From Vaginimicrobium propionicum (GTDB lineage Bacteria > Actinomycetota > Actinomycetes > Propionibacteriales > Propionibacteriaceae): DNA of 64,000 nt. The notes under the pieces are model-generated. The model had not been told where the DNA came from and did not search any database. It was given only the letters and a program-made list of their open reading frames with translations. Each line of letters starts with the position of its first letter. Position 1 is the stretch's first letter. The stretch is taken from contig NZ_LT706985.1 of the NCBI RefSeq assembly GCF_900155645.1, positions 1,474,051 to 1,538,050 on the forward strand, in the 5' to 3' direction. Made by a program: the position numbers and the translations under genes. Shown piece by piece: positions 1 through 9,279 of this stretch.

Positions 1-982
1 GATAACGACCATCTGCAAGCGCTACCTTGGCTGAGTAATAGCCAGTTTTCCCAACGTGAGTCAACTCACCCAAATCCACCATCTCAATTCGTCCGTCGCG
101 CAAGCCACGATTCCAGCTAGATTTACGGAAAATTCGCCACCGCCGCACAAATAGCACCTTTCCGACTGCCTGGACGTGATCCTTGCGCCCACTCAAATGC
201 CAAATCTTAGTTGCCCGATCAATCCCAGGATCGGCACTCATAATTCCAGCCATCGACATTACGCGCACTGGCATACCCAAAGACGCCAAATACCAGGTAG
301 CTCCCACCGCAATTTGCGCGCCTCCACTCCAGCCCAGCAGGGTCACAGGTTTTTTATGTTCAGGCACGTAACCATGTCTAAGCAAGGCAGCCGCTATCTG
401 CTGAGCGACAGCCATATTAAAAACTGGCCCATATCGCCTATCAGAGCTAACCAGCATCTGAAAAGCGTTACGAATATTTATTAAGGACGCCAGAAACCGG
501 CCAGGTTTTTTATCGTATTTCCACCCGCGTAGCTTGCGCCAAACACCAGACAATCTTCGTCCCCTAGTCAGAGCCTGATTTTCAACGGAATACGGGTATA
601 CGTCCCAAACCACAGTGGTATCCCCCAACCGTTCAATCAAACTATTTACCATCGGCACTTCGAGCACTGGCAGCTGGTCGGGACCAGACGTCCCGATCCC
701 AGATAAGTAGACGAGATAGTGGTCAGTCTCTTTCTGATTTAACACCAACTTTGGGGTGACATTTCGCTCTTCTTCGGCTAACGCTAAGTCATCCGAAACC
801 ACTGCCCCGCTCATAGCCTCAGATAGCTGTGGCCAGGTGAAAATAGGCGGATGGTCGCCGTCTAAACTTTGGGTGATATCCAAACTGTTGTGCTGCCACC
901 ACGTCAACGCCTCGTTTGGCGCCACCATGGCTGCAATAATTAGCGCCAAGATGATTACCCCAGTTATCTGCAAGACAATCAT
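1..982 (-). CDS. alpha/beta-hydrolase-like membrane-anchored protein (partial, runs off left edge)
   Basis: This reading frame is open from an ATG at 982 to the window edge (327 codons, no stop), so the C-terminus is missing. Residues about 2-20 form one hydrophobic N-terminal segment, read here as a signal anchor. Residues 217-221 (GWSGG) fit the GxSxG nucleophile elbow of alpha/beta hydrolases, with Ser219 as the likely nucleophile. Possible acid and base residues are Asp268 (in GRKDH) and His309 (in ELTHVG). The start overlaps the stop of the upstream membrane gene by ATGA, so the two are probably translationally coupled. The substrate is unknown. The fold call rests on the elbow motif and the pattern around it, not on a recognised family. 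Confidence 0.6.
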   Translation of the reverse strand, partial: MIVLQITGVIILALIIAAMVAPNEALTWWQHNSLDITQSLDGDHPPIFTWPQLSEAMSGAVVSDDLALAEEERNVTPKLVLNQKETDHYLVYLSGIGTSGPDQLPVLEVPMVNSLIERLGDTTVVWDVYPYSVENQALTRGRRLSGVWRKLRGWKYDKKPGRFLASLINIRNAFQMLVSSDRRYGPVFNMAVAQQIAAALLRHGYVPEHKKPVTLLGWSGGAQIAVGATWYLASLGMPVRVMSMAGIMSADPGIDRATKIWHLSGRKDHVQAVGKVLFVRRWRIFRKSSWNRGLRDGRIEMVDLGELTHVGKTGYYSAKVALADGRY

Positions 983-1650
983 TGCAAGTCTCCAGCAGAC
1001 ATTAGGTCTTTTACGCCGATAATCGGGCGACCCGTGATAGCTCTAAAGATTCGTTCAGATAACCGCAGTGGTGAATACTCAAACACCCAGTTCAGAGCCA
1101 AAGTGCCTAGCCAAGCGCCTAAAGTTAGGATGAGTGCAATCGGACGCGCGAGACCCAGGCTGGCCTCAATCATCATCCACATCGTAACTAGCATCCATAC
1201 ACTGAGCACTCGGGCAATACCTGGGCCGCTATATGGCAGAAACACTAAAAACCCGAACCAATAAGGGGCATAAGCAACTAGGACGATAGGCACCAAAACC
1301 TCTAATCCCCAATTGCCGCCAACCACCCAATGCGTCAATAAGGCCAAAATCGCCGCCTGAATAACCCCTACTGCTACTAACCCGATGCCAGAGGCCAACA
1401 AGGTGGCGAACCGTCTAGCGCCACGCACCCGATTAATGGCTAGCACTACCGACTGGCCGAGCATGGTGGAGATACCCCCGACAAGGGCTATACCGATAGG
1501 TACTGACCACTGAAATTGCCCACAATTAGACAGCTGGCCGGTTAGCCGCAACGCCGAGGCAAGTGTAGAGATAAGCGCGCCCAAGTAGTCGATGAGGTAA
1601 GCGACGAACCACTGCACGCTTCCATCATTACACGAGGCGGGCTTGGTCAT
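979..1650 (-). CDS. multi-pass membrane protein of unknown function
   Basis: A 223-residue protein with about five or six strongly hydrophobic segments spread along its length and a short polar C-terminus. I do not recognise the family and see no catalytic motif. Its stop overlaps the ATG of the downstream hydrolase-like gene (ATGA at 979-982), which suggests the two products are made together and perhaps act together at the membrane. The ATG at 1650 is the first in frame; no strong Shine-Dalgarno sequence precedes it. Confidence 0.65.
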   Translation of the reverse strand: MTKPASCNDGSVQWFVAYLIDYLGALISTLASALRLTGQLSNCGQFQWSVPIGIALVGGISTMLGQSVVLAINRVRGARRFATLLASGIGLVAVGVIQAAILALLTHWVVGGNWGLEVLVPIVLVAYAPYWFGFLVFLPYSGPGIARVLSVWMLVTMWMMIEASLGLARPIALILTLGAWLGTLALNWVFEYSPLRLSERIFRAITGRPIIGVKDLMSAGDLQ

Positions 1651-1692
1651 CGCTGACTAGCTTGGAGCACATTTACCGAAAACTTTTCACCT

Positions 1693-1780
1693 GCTATCCA
1701 CCGTTATCCACAAAGTTAACAACAGGCTTGTAACTACAAGCGTGTAGTTTTCCCCAAACTGTGGATAACCCTGTGGATTA
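1693..1780. promoter_or_regulatory. DnaA-box cluster with central palindrome in the 979-1650 gene/whiB intergenic region
   Basis: The 290-bp gap between the divergent membrane gene and the whiB-like gene holds two perfect DnaA boxes, TTATCCACA at 1704-1712 and its reverse complement at 1760-1768. It also holds a one-mismatch box at 1772-1780 and a two-mismatch box at 1694-1702. Between them is a perfect 16-bp inverted repeat, GCTTGTAACTACAAGC, at 1726-1741. The dnaA gene and oriC are about 28 kb away. The rest of the gap is AT-rich, and I could not assign a convincing promoter in it. The boxes are seen directly; a role in DnaA binding is inference. Confidence 0.6.
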
Positions 1781-1940
1781 ATTGCAAAGATCGTCAGACT
1801 TTCCCCAAAACCCCTACTAAATAGGCGTTGGATGCCATCGCTAGCGCGGGCACAAAAAGCTAGAACCTTTCTTACAAAGATCACTGATTGTTAACTTTTA
1901 ATTCATAATTTGGTGAACTAGACACTCTGAAATAGGAATT

Positions 1941-2510
1941 GTGAAACAAAAGCACGCATCGGCCAGTCTAGCCGTCGAGGAGGTCAATCCGGCATGCGTT
2001 AAATTGGCTGATCTTTTCCAGCATCCACTCATCGAATCGGAAACCAACGCAAAAACCAGCAATGAAAAGCGTTACCAGCGAGCACTGCTTAATCGGGCGC
2101 AGACTGCTTGTCATAACTGCCCAATGATGGTCGAGTGCCTCTACCGGGCAGTAGTTGACCATGACATCGCGGGATACGTTGCTGGAACCACTCAGACACG
2201 CCGTGAACAAATTCGTTCCAGCCTAGGCATAAACGTTAAGCCTGACGATCTTGACTCTTTCCTTGGCGTCAAATCAGGAAGCAGAGTAGATCACGATCAG
2301 GTGCTGCGACTACGCGCCACCTACCCTAATGACTCACTGGATACGATTGCCCACCGGCTGGGATGCTCACTTTCGACAGTGAAACGCCACCTACGAAAAG
2401 CCCGTTCCAAAGAGCCTGAGACTAGGGAAAACATCCAGCCAAAGCCATCTGTTACCCAAGTGCTTGACGCCTATGCGCGCACTGGAGAACCCGAGGGTGT
2501 CGCCGCCTAA
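1941..2510 (+). CDS. WhiB-like iron-sulfur regulator with a C-terminal helix-turn-helix
   Basis: A 189-residue protein. Cys19, Cys57, Cys60 and Cys66 give the C...CxxC-x5-C arrangement that binds a [4Fe-4S] cluster in WhiB-like (Wbl) proteins. The usual G[VI]WGG turn that follows is altered to GYVAG (78-82) and lacks the Trp, which in studied Wbl proteins contacts the sigma factor. A second region, about residues 118-153, resembles a sigma-region-4/LuxR-type helix-turn-helix (IAHRLGCSLSTVKRHLRK) and would give DNA binding of its own. Typical Wbl proteins are about 80-130 residues, so this is an extended form. The start is GTG, with AGGA close upstream. The upstream region carries a DnaA-box cluster. 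Confidence 0.8.
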   Translation: MKQKHASASLAVEEVNPACVKLADLFQHPLIESETNAKTSNEKRYQRALLNRAQTACHNCPMMVECLYRAVVDHDIAGYVAGTTQTRREQIRSSLGINVKPDDLDSFLGVKSGSRVDHDQVLRLRATYPNDSLDTIAHRLGCSLSTVKRHLRKARSKEPETRENIQPKPSVTQVLDAYARTGEPEGVAA

Positions 2511-2514
2511 ATTG

Positions 2515-3912
2515 CTAGAGCCTAACGATTTCACCTGGTTTCGGCGCTAGCGCCATCACCCCGAAGCGTTGCTTTATTTTCAGCGCCAAAGCCTGAGTAG
2601 ATTCTTTTTCACCGTGAACACAGTAAACAATCTTCGGCTTTGGGTTTAACGCATCAAGCCAATCAAGTAAATCAGAACAATCTGCGTGCACCGAGAACTC
2701 GCCAGAATGAACTATCTCGGCCTTGACCGGCACATATTGGCCATACATCTTAATCTGGTCGGCGCCTTCAACTAAGAGCCGCCCTCTAGTGCCAGCAGCC
2801 TGATAGCCGGTAAAAATCACGCAATTACGCTCATCGGGCAACATATTTTTTAGATGGTGAACGACTCGCCCGCCAGTGGCCATGCCCGAAGAGGAAATGA
2901 TGATGGACGGGGTGTCGGGTTTGTTTAAGGCGATGGAATCCTCTTTAGACCTGGCCTCACGCAAAGTCGGCAAATCAAAGAATTTGCCGCCCCTAAACTC
3001 TGAACCGATTTCGTCTTGATATTTCGGGTTGGTGTAGACGTCTAAGGCTCTTAACCCCATCGGAGAATTTACCCAAATAGGGATTTGGTTAGGTATTTTC
3101 CCTTGTTTCGTCAATTCCGAAATAACATGCAAAACTACTTCCGTGCGATCTACCGCAAAGGCTGGAATAAGCACATTGCCGCCGCGTTTTATAGTGCGCG
3201 AGATAGCGTCTGCTAACTGCTGATATTGGACGTCAGCACTCGGGTGTTCGCGGTTGCCGTAGGTGGATTCGATCAAAACATTAGCTGCCCCGCGAGGAGT
3301 TTCCCGGTCGGCTAGAACGGGGTGGTCTACCCGTCCTAAATCACCAGAGAAGATCACTTCATCCTGGTCGCTGGCGGCGTCATCCAACCAAAGCCGGTAA
3401 GACACCGACCCCAAGATATGCCCGGCACGTACTGCCTCGAAGTGAATCCCACCACCAAGGTCTAGCTCTTTGTGAATTGGAAAAGGCTTAAACAACGGCA
3501 ACGCTGCCTCAACATCGTGCATATCGAAAAGTGGTAACGCTTGCTTGTGTTTAGAATATCCACCTCGGTTAGCATCCTCAGCATCTTGTTCCTGCAAAAA
3601 AGCGGCGTCTCTAAGGACGATTTCAGTTAAATCGATAGTCGGGTTAGTGGCATAGATTTTTCCACTAAAACCCCTCTTGACTAGGGCTGGAATATAACCG
3701 CAGTGATCGATGTGAGCGTGCGTTAGCAAAATGGTGTCAATAGAGGCTGGATCTAGCGGGAAGTTTGACCAGTTCAGGTCACGTAATTTCTTGGCTCCCT
3801 GAAACATGCCGCAGTCGATTAGAATGCGTCTGCCTTTGTAGGTGAGCAGATATTTGGAGCCGGTAACAGTCTGGGCGCCGCCAAGAAATTGCAAAGTCAT
3901 GTGTGTGGCCAT
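2515..3912 (-). CDS. MBL-fold beta-CASP nuclease (RNA-processing type)
   Basis: About 465 residues with the metallo-beta-lactamase signature HAHIDH near residues 65-70 for the zinc pair, followed by a beta-CASP cap and the closing VHGE and HSGEFSVHAD motifs typical of the YSH1/CPSF-like group. These enzymes cut RNA in the cytoplasm; the exact substrate is not predictable. The open frame extends to 4104, but that part runs through the divergent nagA gene and has no family-like sequence. Homologous sequence begins at MTLQFLGG, so the start is the ATG at 3912 or 3900; neither has a clear ribosome site. The gene converges with whiB, with 4 bp between the stops. Confidence 0.85.
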   Translation of the reverse strand: MATHMTLQFLGGAQTVTGSKYLLTYKGRRILIDCGMFQGAKKLRDLNWSNFPLDPASIDTILLTHAHIDHCGYIPALVKRGFSGKIYATNPTIDLTEIVLRDAAFLQEQDAEDANRGGYSKHKQALPLFDMHDVEAALPLFKPFPIHKELDLGGGIHFEAVRAGHILGSVSYRLWLDDAASDQDEVIFSGDLGRVDHPVLADRETPRGAANVLIESTYGNREHPSADVQYQQLADAISRTIKRGGNVLIPAFAVDRTEVVLHVISELTKQGKIPNQIPIWVNSPMGLRALDVYTNPKYQDEIGSEFRGGKFFDLPTLREARSKEDSIALNKPDTPSIIISSSGMATGGRVVHHLKNMLPDERNCVIFTGYQAAGTRGRLLVEGADQIKMYGQYVPVKAEIVHSGEFSVHADCSDLLDWLDALNPKPKIVYCVHGEKESTQALALKIKQRFGVMALAPKPGEIVRL

Positions 3913-3934
3913 AAAGCCAGCTTTACACAATAGA

Positions 3935-5089
3935 GTGTCAATTGTGGTTGATTTTCGCTGTGAAAATCTGGTTGTCGGCGATGGCCGCGTGCTACACGAC
4001 GCCGGACTAACCATCGTTGGTGATCGGGTGGCGTTCATCACCGAAAAACCGTCACTTGGAGCGGAACCCCTTGACGGATGGGTGGTGCCAGGTTTCGTTG
4101 ACACCCACTGTCATGGAGGCGGCGGCGCAGAATTTAGTGACCCAAACCCGCAAACCGTGGAAAACGCCGTTAACATTCATCGTTTACACGGCACCACTAC
4201 CCTATTTGCCTCAACAGTCACTGCCCCCATAAACACCTTGCGTGACCAATTAACTAGGTTGCGAGCGTTCACTGAAGCCGGCCTGATAGCTGGCGTCCAC
4301 CTAGAAGGCCCGTTCTTGGCTACTGAAAAAAGCGGTGCTCACCATAAAGAATCTCTCATAAACCCTAGTCAAGAAGCTATTGACGCCTTACTTAATGCGG
4401 GGCGAGACAGCATCAAAATGGTCACTATCGCCCCCGAGCTTCCGGGCGCTTTGGACGCTATCCCGCGGCTTACCGAAGCCGGTATTGCGGTAGCGTTCGG
4501 ACACTCGAATGCCAGTAGCGAGCAAACCCATGCGGGCATAGCCGCTGGCATTCGCGTCGCCACCCACCTTTTCAACGCCATGAACGCGATAAATCATCGC
4601 GCGCCCGGCCCGATACCGGCATTATTGACTGATTCTAAGGTGGCTATAGAGCTGATTTGTGACGGTATCCATCTTGAAAAAGACGTAATAAAAATGGCAG
4701 TACAAACAGCGGGGGTAGAGCGCGTCATCCTCGTCACGGACGCGATGGCAGCAGCCGGGGCACCCGAGGGTGACTATAGTCTTGGCGGTCTGCCTGTTCG
4801 CGTCACAAATCACACAGCCAGGCTCATCACCCCTGGTCAAACGCTTGGCGCAATTGCCGGCTCAACGCTAACCATGGACCGAGCTTTCTGGTTTATGGTC
4901 AATGCGCTTGGGTTTTCTATTGCCCAAACTTCACTAATGGCATCCACCAACCCGGCACGCACCCACCACTTACCCGAAGTTGGTGAGTTGACGCCTGGCA
5001 AATACGCGGACTTGTGTCTACTCGACAACCACGCACAGCTAACGGCGGTCATGCGTCACGGTCAGTGGCTTAACTCAGCTGGCCGCTAA
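3935..5089 (+). CDS. nagA: N-acetylglucosamine-6-phosphate deacetylase
   Basis: A 384-residue amidohydrolase that removes acetate from GlcNAc-6-phosphate in the cytoplasm, feeding amino sugars to glycolysis or wall recycling. Visible motifs in order are HCHGGGG (metal ligands), HLEGPF (metal Glu), [18 protein letters not shown] and TDAMAAAG with the catalytic Asp. The GTG at 3935 is chosen because upstream in-frame codons overlap the divergent nuclease gene and look unlike NagA. Only 22 bp then separate the two divergent starts. No nagB or PTS gene is adjacent. The stop overlaps the serS stop tail to tail. Confidence 0.9.
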   Translation: MSIVVDFRCENLVVGDGRVLHDAGLTIVGDRVAFITEKPSLGAEPLDGWVVPGFVDTHCHGGGGAEFSDPNPQTVENAVNIHRLHGTTTLFASTVTAPINTLRDQLTRLRAFTEAGLIAGVHLEGPFLATEKSGAHHKESLINPSQEAIDALLNAGRDSIKMVTIAPELPGALDAIPRLTEAGIAVAFGHSNASSEQTHAGIAAGIRVATHLFNAMNAINHRAPGPIPALLTDSKVAIELICDGIHLEKDVIKMAVQTAGVERVILVTDAMAAAGAPEGDYSLGGLPVRVTNHTARLITPGQTLGAIAGSTLTMDRAFWFMVNALGFSIAQTSLMASTNPARTHHLPEVGELTPGKYADLCLLDNHAQLTAVMRHGQWLNSAGR

Positions 5090-6357
5090 ACCAGCTCGAA
5101 CTTTTCTCTACCACCCAGGTAGTGACGCAAAACTTTGGGAACCGTTACCGAACCATCAACATTCTGGTAGTTCTCCAAAATTGCAATGATGATTCGCGTC
5201 ATCGCACAGAGGGTGCCATTTAGCGTAGCCAAAGGACGCGGGCCAGACTCGTCACGCATGCGAATATTTAGCCTGCGAGCCTGGAAAGATGTGCAGTTTG
5301 AGGTGGAGGTTACTTCACGGTAGCGCTGCTGACCGGGGAACCAAGCGTAGCAATCGTATTTTCTGGCCGCTGACAAGCCCAAATCGCCAGACGCTACGTC
5401 TAGCACTTGGAAAGGAATATCGAGGGAACGCAAGAATTCTTTTTCAAACCCAAGCAATTTCAGGTGCTCAGCTTCGGCTTGATCCGGGTCGCAGTAGACG
5501 AACATCTCGAATTTATCGAACCAGTGAACACGAAAAATGCCTCGCGTGTCTTTACCGTAAGATCCAGCTTCACGCCGGAAAGCAGACGAGAATCCGGCAT
5601 AGTGACGCGGCAATGTTTCGGCGTCCAAAATTTCGCCGGCATGGAAGCCAGCCAAAGCCACCTCGGCAGTACCGACCAGATACATATCGTCGCGTTCTAG
5701 GTGGTAAACATCCTCGGCTGCCTGCCCTAAGAAACCGGTGCCGTCCATAGCCTCAGGCTTGACGAGCGCTGGGGTGATCATTGGCTGAAAACCCCATTCC
5801 AGAGCTTTCGCTAGAGCATGTTGCATTAAGGCGAATTCCAGCAACGCGCCTGGCCCGGTCAAGAAATAAAACCGTGAACCAGATACTTTCGCGCCACGCT
5901 CCATGTCCAGAGCACCGATTAACTGACCAATTTCTAGATGATCGCGTGGGCTAAACCCTTCTGCCTCAAAATCGCGCGGCTTGGAATACTCCTCGATAAC
6001 GTAAAGGTCGTCCTCACCGCCGGCAGGCACCCCGTCAATAACAATATTGCCGAATTTAGCCATCAGCTCCTGATATCGAGCTTCTGCCTGTGCAGCCTCG
6101 TCCTGCAAAACCTTGACTTGCCCCGATAATTCTTTCGTTTTAGCTAGTAAAGCGGGTTTATCGGCCGGGTTAGCGCGGGCAATTTGGCCACCCAACTGTT
6201 TTTGTTCAGCACGCGTGGACTCGAATGCTGAAATGGCGGCTCGTCTAGCCTCGTCAGCTGCAATCGCTTCATCAACCAATTCCACACTTTCACCACGGGC
6301 GCGTTGAGAGCGTCGAATAGCGTCAGGGTCGTTACGTAGCAGCTTCGGATCAATCAT
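5086..6357 (-). CDS. serS: seryl-tRNA synthetase
   Basis: A 423-residue class II aminoacyl-tRNA synthetase that charges tRNA-Ser. The first 110 or so residues form the helical coiled-coil arm that grips the long variable arm of tRNA-Ser. The catalytic core carries motif 2 ([14 protein letters not shown]) and motif 3 (NGTLCAMTR followed by AILENYQ), with the conserved motif-3 Arg. The length is normal for the family. The ATG at 6357 has no Shine-Dalgarno site, but TAGGCT lies exactly 6 bp upstream, suggesting leaderless mRNA. It diverges from the diacylglycerol kinase gene across 62 bp. Confidence 0.95.
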   Translation of the reverse strand: MIDPKLLRNDPDAIRRSQRARGESVELVDEAIAADEARRAAISAFESTRAEQKQLGGQIARANPADKPALLAKTKELSGQVKVLQDEAAQAEARYQELMAKFGNIVIDGVPAGGEDDLYVIEEYSKPRDFEAEGFSPRDHLEIGQLIGALDMERGAKVSGSRFYFLTGPGALLEFALMQHALAKALEWGFQPMITPALVKPEAMDGTGFLGQAAEDVYHLERDDMYLVGTAEVALAGFHAGEILDAETLPRHYAGFSSAFRREAGSYGKDTRGIFRVHWFDKFEMFVYCDPDQAEAEHLKLLGFEKEFLRSLDIPFQVLDVASGDLGLSAARKYDCYAWFPGQQRYREVTSTSNCTSFQARRLNIRMRDESGPRPLATLNGTLCAMTRIIIAILENYQNVDGSVTVPKVLRHYLGGREKFELV

Positions 6358-6363
6358 GGCATT

Positions 6364-6413
6364 AGCCTACTCAAAGGCAGAGCTTCAAGCGAGAGCAGAC
6401 CTATTGGTAGCCT
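6364..6413. promoter_or_regulatory. divergent -10 elements for serS and the diacylglycerol kinase gene, leaderless arrangement
   Basis: On the minus strand TAGGCT (6364-6369) ends 6 bp before the serS ATG. On the plus strand TAGCCT (6408-6413) ends 6 bp before the kinase ATG. With that spacing transcription would start at or beside the A of each ATG, and neither gene has a visible ribosome site. No good -35 hexamer is evident for either. The sequence match is direct; promoter activity is inference. Confidence 0.45.
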
Positions 6414-6419
6414 TAAGTT

Positions 6420-7298
6420 ATGAAACAGGTCATCGCAATTTTCAACCCAACCAAGGTCGCACCTGAAGATTTTCACCAGATGGTTAATAAGGCCGCCGAA
6501 AAATATGGGTTTGAAGAGCCGAGCTATCTAGAAACCACCGCAGATGACCCTGGTTATCAGATGGCTGACAAGGCAATTAAAGCCGAGCCTGATTTGGTGT
6601 TAGTTGCTGGTGGTGATGGCACGGTAAGAATCGTTTGCTCCAAATTGGTCAATACTGGCTTGCCAATCGGGTTAATTCCAGCCGGTACCGGTAATTTACT
6701 GGCTCGAAATCTGGATCTTCCCCTCAATTTGAGTGAAGCTGTTGATTTTGCATTCACCAACACACCGCGCCCTATTGACGCCATAAAAGTCATTGTTGAT
6801 GGCAAGGACGACGCCGAGCATTTGATGGTGATGGGTGGTATCGGCTTTGACGCTCAACTCATGAACGACACCAACGAGCAACTAAAGGCTGTAGTTGGCT
6901 CTGGTGCTTATGTGGAATCTTTTTTGCGCAACTTCAAGGCGCCGCTGCGCGGGCTACGTTACTGGGTTGACGACGACAAGAGTCACACCAAGAAAGCTTC
7001 GCTAACTTTGATTGCCAATGTGGCAAAACTGCAAGGCGGAGTCTCGTTAGTGCCAACGGCTAAACCAGACGATGGCCAGCTTGACTTGCTCGTCGCTTCC
7101 CCGAAAGGGCTAGCCGGATGGGCAAAAATGTTACGCAAGGTGCTATTCCGCAAACACGGTTTGACAACGGCTATCGGTAAACGAATCCGCATCAAAATGT
7201 CCGAGCCAACCCCCTATGAATTTGACGGCGACACCTTAGGTGAAGGCACCTATTTTGAATTTAGTGTGGTGCCTGAATCAGTGTCGATTGCTCACTAA
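6420..7298 (+). CDS. diacylglycerol/lipid kinase family protein
   Basis: A 292-residue member of the DagK/LCB5 lipid kinase family, which phosphorylates diacylglycerol or related lipids at the membrane face using ATP. The hallmark GGDGT lies near residues 64-68, followed by GLIPAGTGNLLARNL, the conserved PxGTxNxxAR block. The C-terminal half is the beta-sandwich with a conserved FDGD motif. The length is typical. The actual lipid (diacylglycerol, sphingoid or an undecaprenyl-type alcohol) cannot be told from sequence. The start codon fits a leaderless transcript. It is followed by alr on the same strand after about 60 bp. Confidence 0.85.
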   Translation: MKQVIAIFNPTKVAPEDFHQMVNKAAEKYGFEEPSYLETTADDPGYQMADKAIKAEPDLVLVAGGDGTVRIVCSKLVNTGLPIGLIPAGTGNLLARNLDLPLNLSEAVDFAFTNTPRPIDAIKVIVDGKDDAEHLMVMGGIGFDAQLMNDTNEQLKAVVGSGAYVESFLRNFKAPLRGLRYWVDDDKSHTKKASLTLIANVAKLQGGVSLVPTAKPDDGQLDLLVASPKGLAGWAKMLRKVLFRKHGLTTAIGKRIRIKMSEPTPYEFDGDTLGEGTYFEFSVVPESVSIAH

Positions 7299-7359
7299 GC
7301 CTGCTTTAGTGGGCGCGCGGAAAGACGTCAATCATCTTTGGGGTGCAAGAATAATCAAT

Positions 7360-8487
7360 ATGCTTTACGCCACCAGCGCAAATGTCGATTTAGCGACATT
7401 TCGCGCCAACCTTCGAGCGATACGTGAACGAGTTGGTTCACGCCAAATTATGGTCGCGCTTAAAGCTAACGCCTATGGGCATGGTGCAAAAAAGCTAGCC
7501 AGCCTCGTTGAGGAGGAAAAACTAGTAGAGTATCTGGCGGTGGCAACAACACCAGAAGCCCTAGAGTTGCGGGCAGCAGGGATTAGACTGCCGATACTAC
7601 GACTATCACCAGCTTTTGATGAAGAACTACCTGCTTTGATAGAAGCTGACGTCCAGTTGACGGTTCAAGACTCATCATCATTGGCGGCTATCGCAGCTTT
7701 ATCCCCTCGTCACAAGGTGCATCTGGCTATTGACACGGGGATGCACCGCATCGGCTGCCGCCCAGCTGATGCGAGCGAAGTTGCTCACCAAATCGTCACT
7801 TGCGGTTTAAGCCTGGAGGGCATTTTCACCCACCTACCGGTCGCGGATTCGGTTGAAGGCAAAGAATTCACTAACCACCAGTTACAAGTTTTCTTAAATA
7901 CGGTACGAACGATTCAAGACGAGCGGGCAGCCAACGGGATGGCTCCAGTGCCGCTAATTCACGCCGCTAACTCCGGAGCGATATTGGGACACGATTTAAG
8001 TGGTTTCACTTTGGTACGCCCCGGCATTCTGGTTTACGGCTACTACCCGGATAATAACTGGAAAAAAACCGTACCAGTGTCCCCCATTCTCGAGTTGACT
8101 AGCAGGGTTAGCACCATACACAAAATTAATGCTGGCGAAACTGTGGGCTATTCGCGCACTTGGACGGCTCCCACTGACCGTTGGATAGCAACCGTGCCTA
8201 TCGGTTATGCCGACGGGTACTCCAGGAGCTTGTCGAATCGCGGACGAATGTTAATAAACGGGGTTTCATACCCCATAGCTGGACGAGTTTGCATGGATCA
8301 AACGATGGTTGATTTAGGCTCAGCATCCGATAGACCACCAGCCAACGTTGGGGATAAGGTTTGTCTGATAGGCCACCAAGGTAACGAAAAAATTACTGCC
8401 GACGAAATCGCGAGCCTAATGGGCACGATCAGTTACGAGGTGACCTGCCTGATCAATTCTCGGGTGCCTCGGCTCTATCACGAATAG
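7360..8487 (+). CDS. alr: alanine racemase
   Basis: A 375-residue fold-type III PLP enzyme that interconverts L- and D-alanine for peptidoglycan. The PLP lysine is Lys35 in VALKANAYGHG, and the second catalytic base is the Tyr of the GYSRTW motif. CMDQTMVDL near residue 310 is the conserved C-terminal block. The open frame runs back to 7240 inside the previous gene, but family similarity begins at the ATG at 7360 (MLYATSANVDL). The 3' end overlaps the convergent EcsC-family gene by 35 bp. Confidence 0.92.
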   Translation: MLYATSANVDLATFRANLRAIRERVGSRQIMVALKANAYGHGAKKLASLVEEEKLVEYLAVATTPEALELRAAGIRLPILRLSPAFDEELPALIEADVQLTVQDSSSLAAIAALSPRHKVHLAIDTGMHRIGCRPADASEVAHQIVTCGLSLEGIFTHLPVADSVEGKEFTNHQLQVFLNTVRTIQDERAANGMAPVPLIHAANSGAILGHDLSGFTLVRPGILVYGYYPDNNWKKTVPVSPILELTSRVSTIHKINAGETVGYSRTWTAPTDRWIATVPIGYADGYSRSLSNRGRMLINGVSYPIAGRVCMDQTMVDLGSASDRPPANVGDKVCLIGHQGNEKITADEIASLMGTISYEVTCLINSRVPRLYHE

Positions 8488-9160
8488 CTGGACGCCTACT
8501 AACGAATTGCGCTCTAGCATAACGGCCAACAGCGAAAGTGTTGTAGGAGTCAGCGGCTAAGCCAACCCCACCACCAATGACGGGCACCCGCTTGCCAAGC
8601 AGCGAAGCCACTTGTTTCCCACCAGATTGGCTAAACAAGGCAGCCATAACATGCTCAGCGATCAACTGCTCTAGGTTTTCGTCCGCAACCGGGGCGGTGG
8701 CAACCACCAGGGGCGAACCTGGCAACTTGCCATCAGCTACCAAATTATTGACGATCTTCTCACCAAGCAGGGTTAGCAGCACTGCTTGGTGAACCCTGGA
8801 ATCGGTGATGTCGTAGCCGCGCAAGTGGGCGATACCGGCAACCATACGTGACTGCAAGACGGCAACGGCACTTAGGTTGGCGGGCATCGTCGCGACAGAG
8901 ACCAGAATTCCGCCAAGATTGGTCAAAAAACCTTGGGTGCCAGCTAGAGCCACATGCTGAAATATCAGCGAATCAATGGCTTTCTCTACCTCACCTTTGC
9001 GGGCACGAAGTTGGCGTCCAGCGCTAGCTTGGGCGCTCGGCATTCCCTTAGCGCCGAAGATTGCCAAGTCAATGAGCCAACGTAAAGCTTTACCCGTCAT
9101 CTCGGGGGCACCTTTGGACGCATTGGCAATAATAGATTTAGAGAGATCGCTGTCAGGCAT
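8453..9160 (-). CDS. EcsC family protein
   Basis: A 235-residue protein matching the EcsC family by its hydrophobic helical core, including GGILVSVATMPANLSAVAVL near 103-122 and GGGVGLAADSYNTFAVGRYAR near the C-terminus. EcsC proteins are linked with ABC exporters and secretion in Bacillus, but the biochemical function is not settled. AAGGAGG lies 8-9 nt before the ATG at 9160, fixing the start. The C-terminus is charged. Its last 35 bp overlap alr in the opposite direction. No ecsAB genes are nearby. Confidence 0.75.
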   Translation of the reverse strand: MPDSDLSKSIIANASKGAPEMTGKALRWLIDLAIFGAKGMPSAQASAGRQLRARKGEVEKAIDSLIFQHVALAGTQGFLTNLGGILVSVATMPANLSAVAVLQSRMVAGIAHLRGYDITDSRVHQAVLLTLLGEKIVNNLVADGKLPGSPLVVATAPVADENLEQLIAEHVMAALFSQSGGKQVASLLGKRVPVIGGGVGLAADSYNTFAVGRYARAQFVSRRPAIRDRAEAPEN

Positions 9161-9279
9161 GTAGTCGCCTCCTTAGTCTGTTTAACCAGCCTAACGCGAT
9201 TCCATCACAACGTGAGCAGCGCCAACCCGGCATTTCCCCTGGGCTTATGATCATCTTCAAGACAGACAGGAGACCCGAC

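Noticed and set aside
3913-4104. Upstream extension of the beta-CASP nuclease reading frame
   Set aside because: It is antisense to nagA and shows no nuclease-family sequence; the start at 3912 or 3900 fits the family.
5160-5230. Unusual-looking motif 3 in SerS (NGTLCAMTR)
   Set aside because: It still keeps the conserved Asn-Gly and class II Arg and fits variation known in the family, so there is no sign of lost activity.
5289-5750. 153-codon plus-strand open frame inside serS
   Set aside because: It lies opposite the catalytic core of serS and has no family features.
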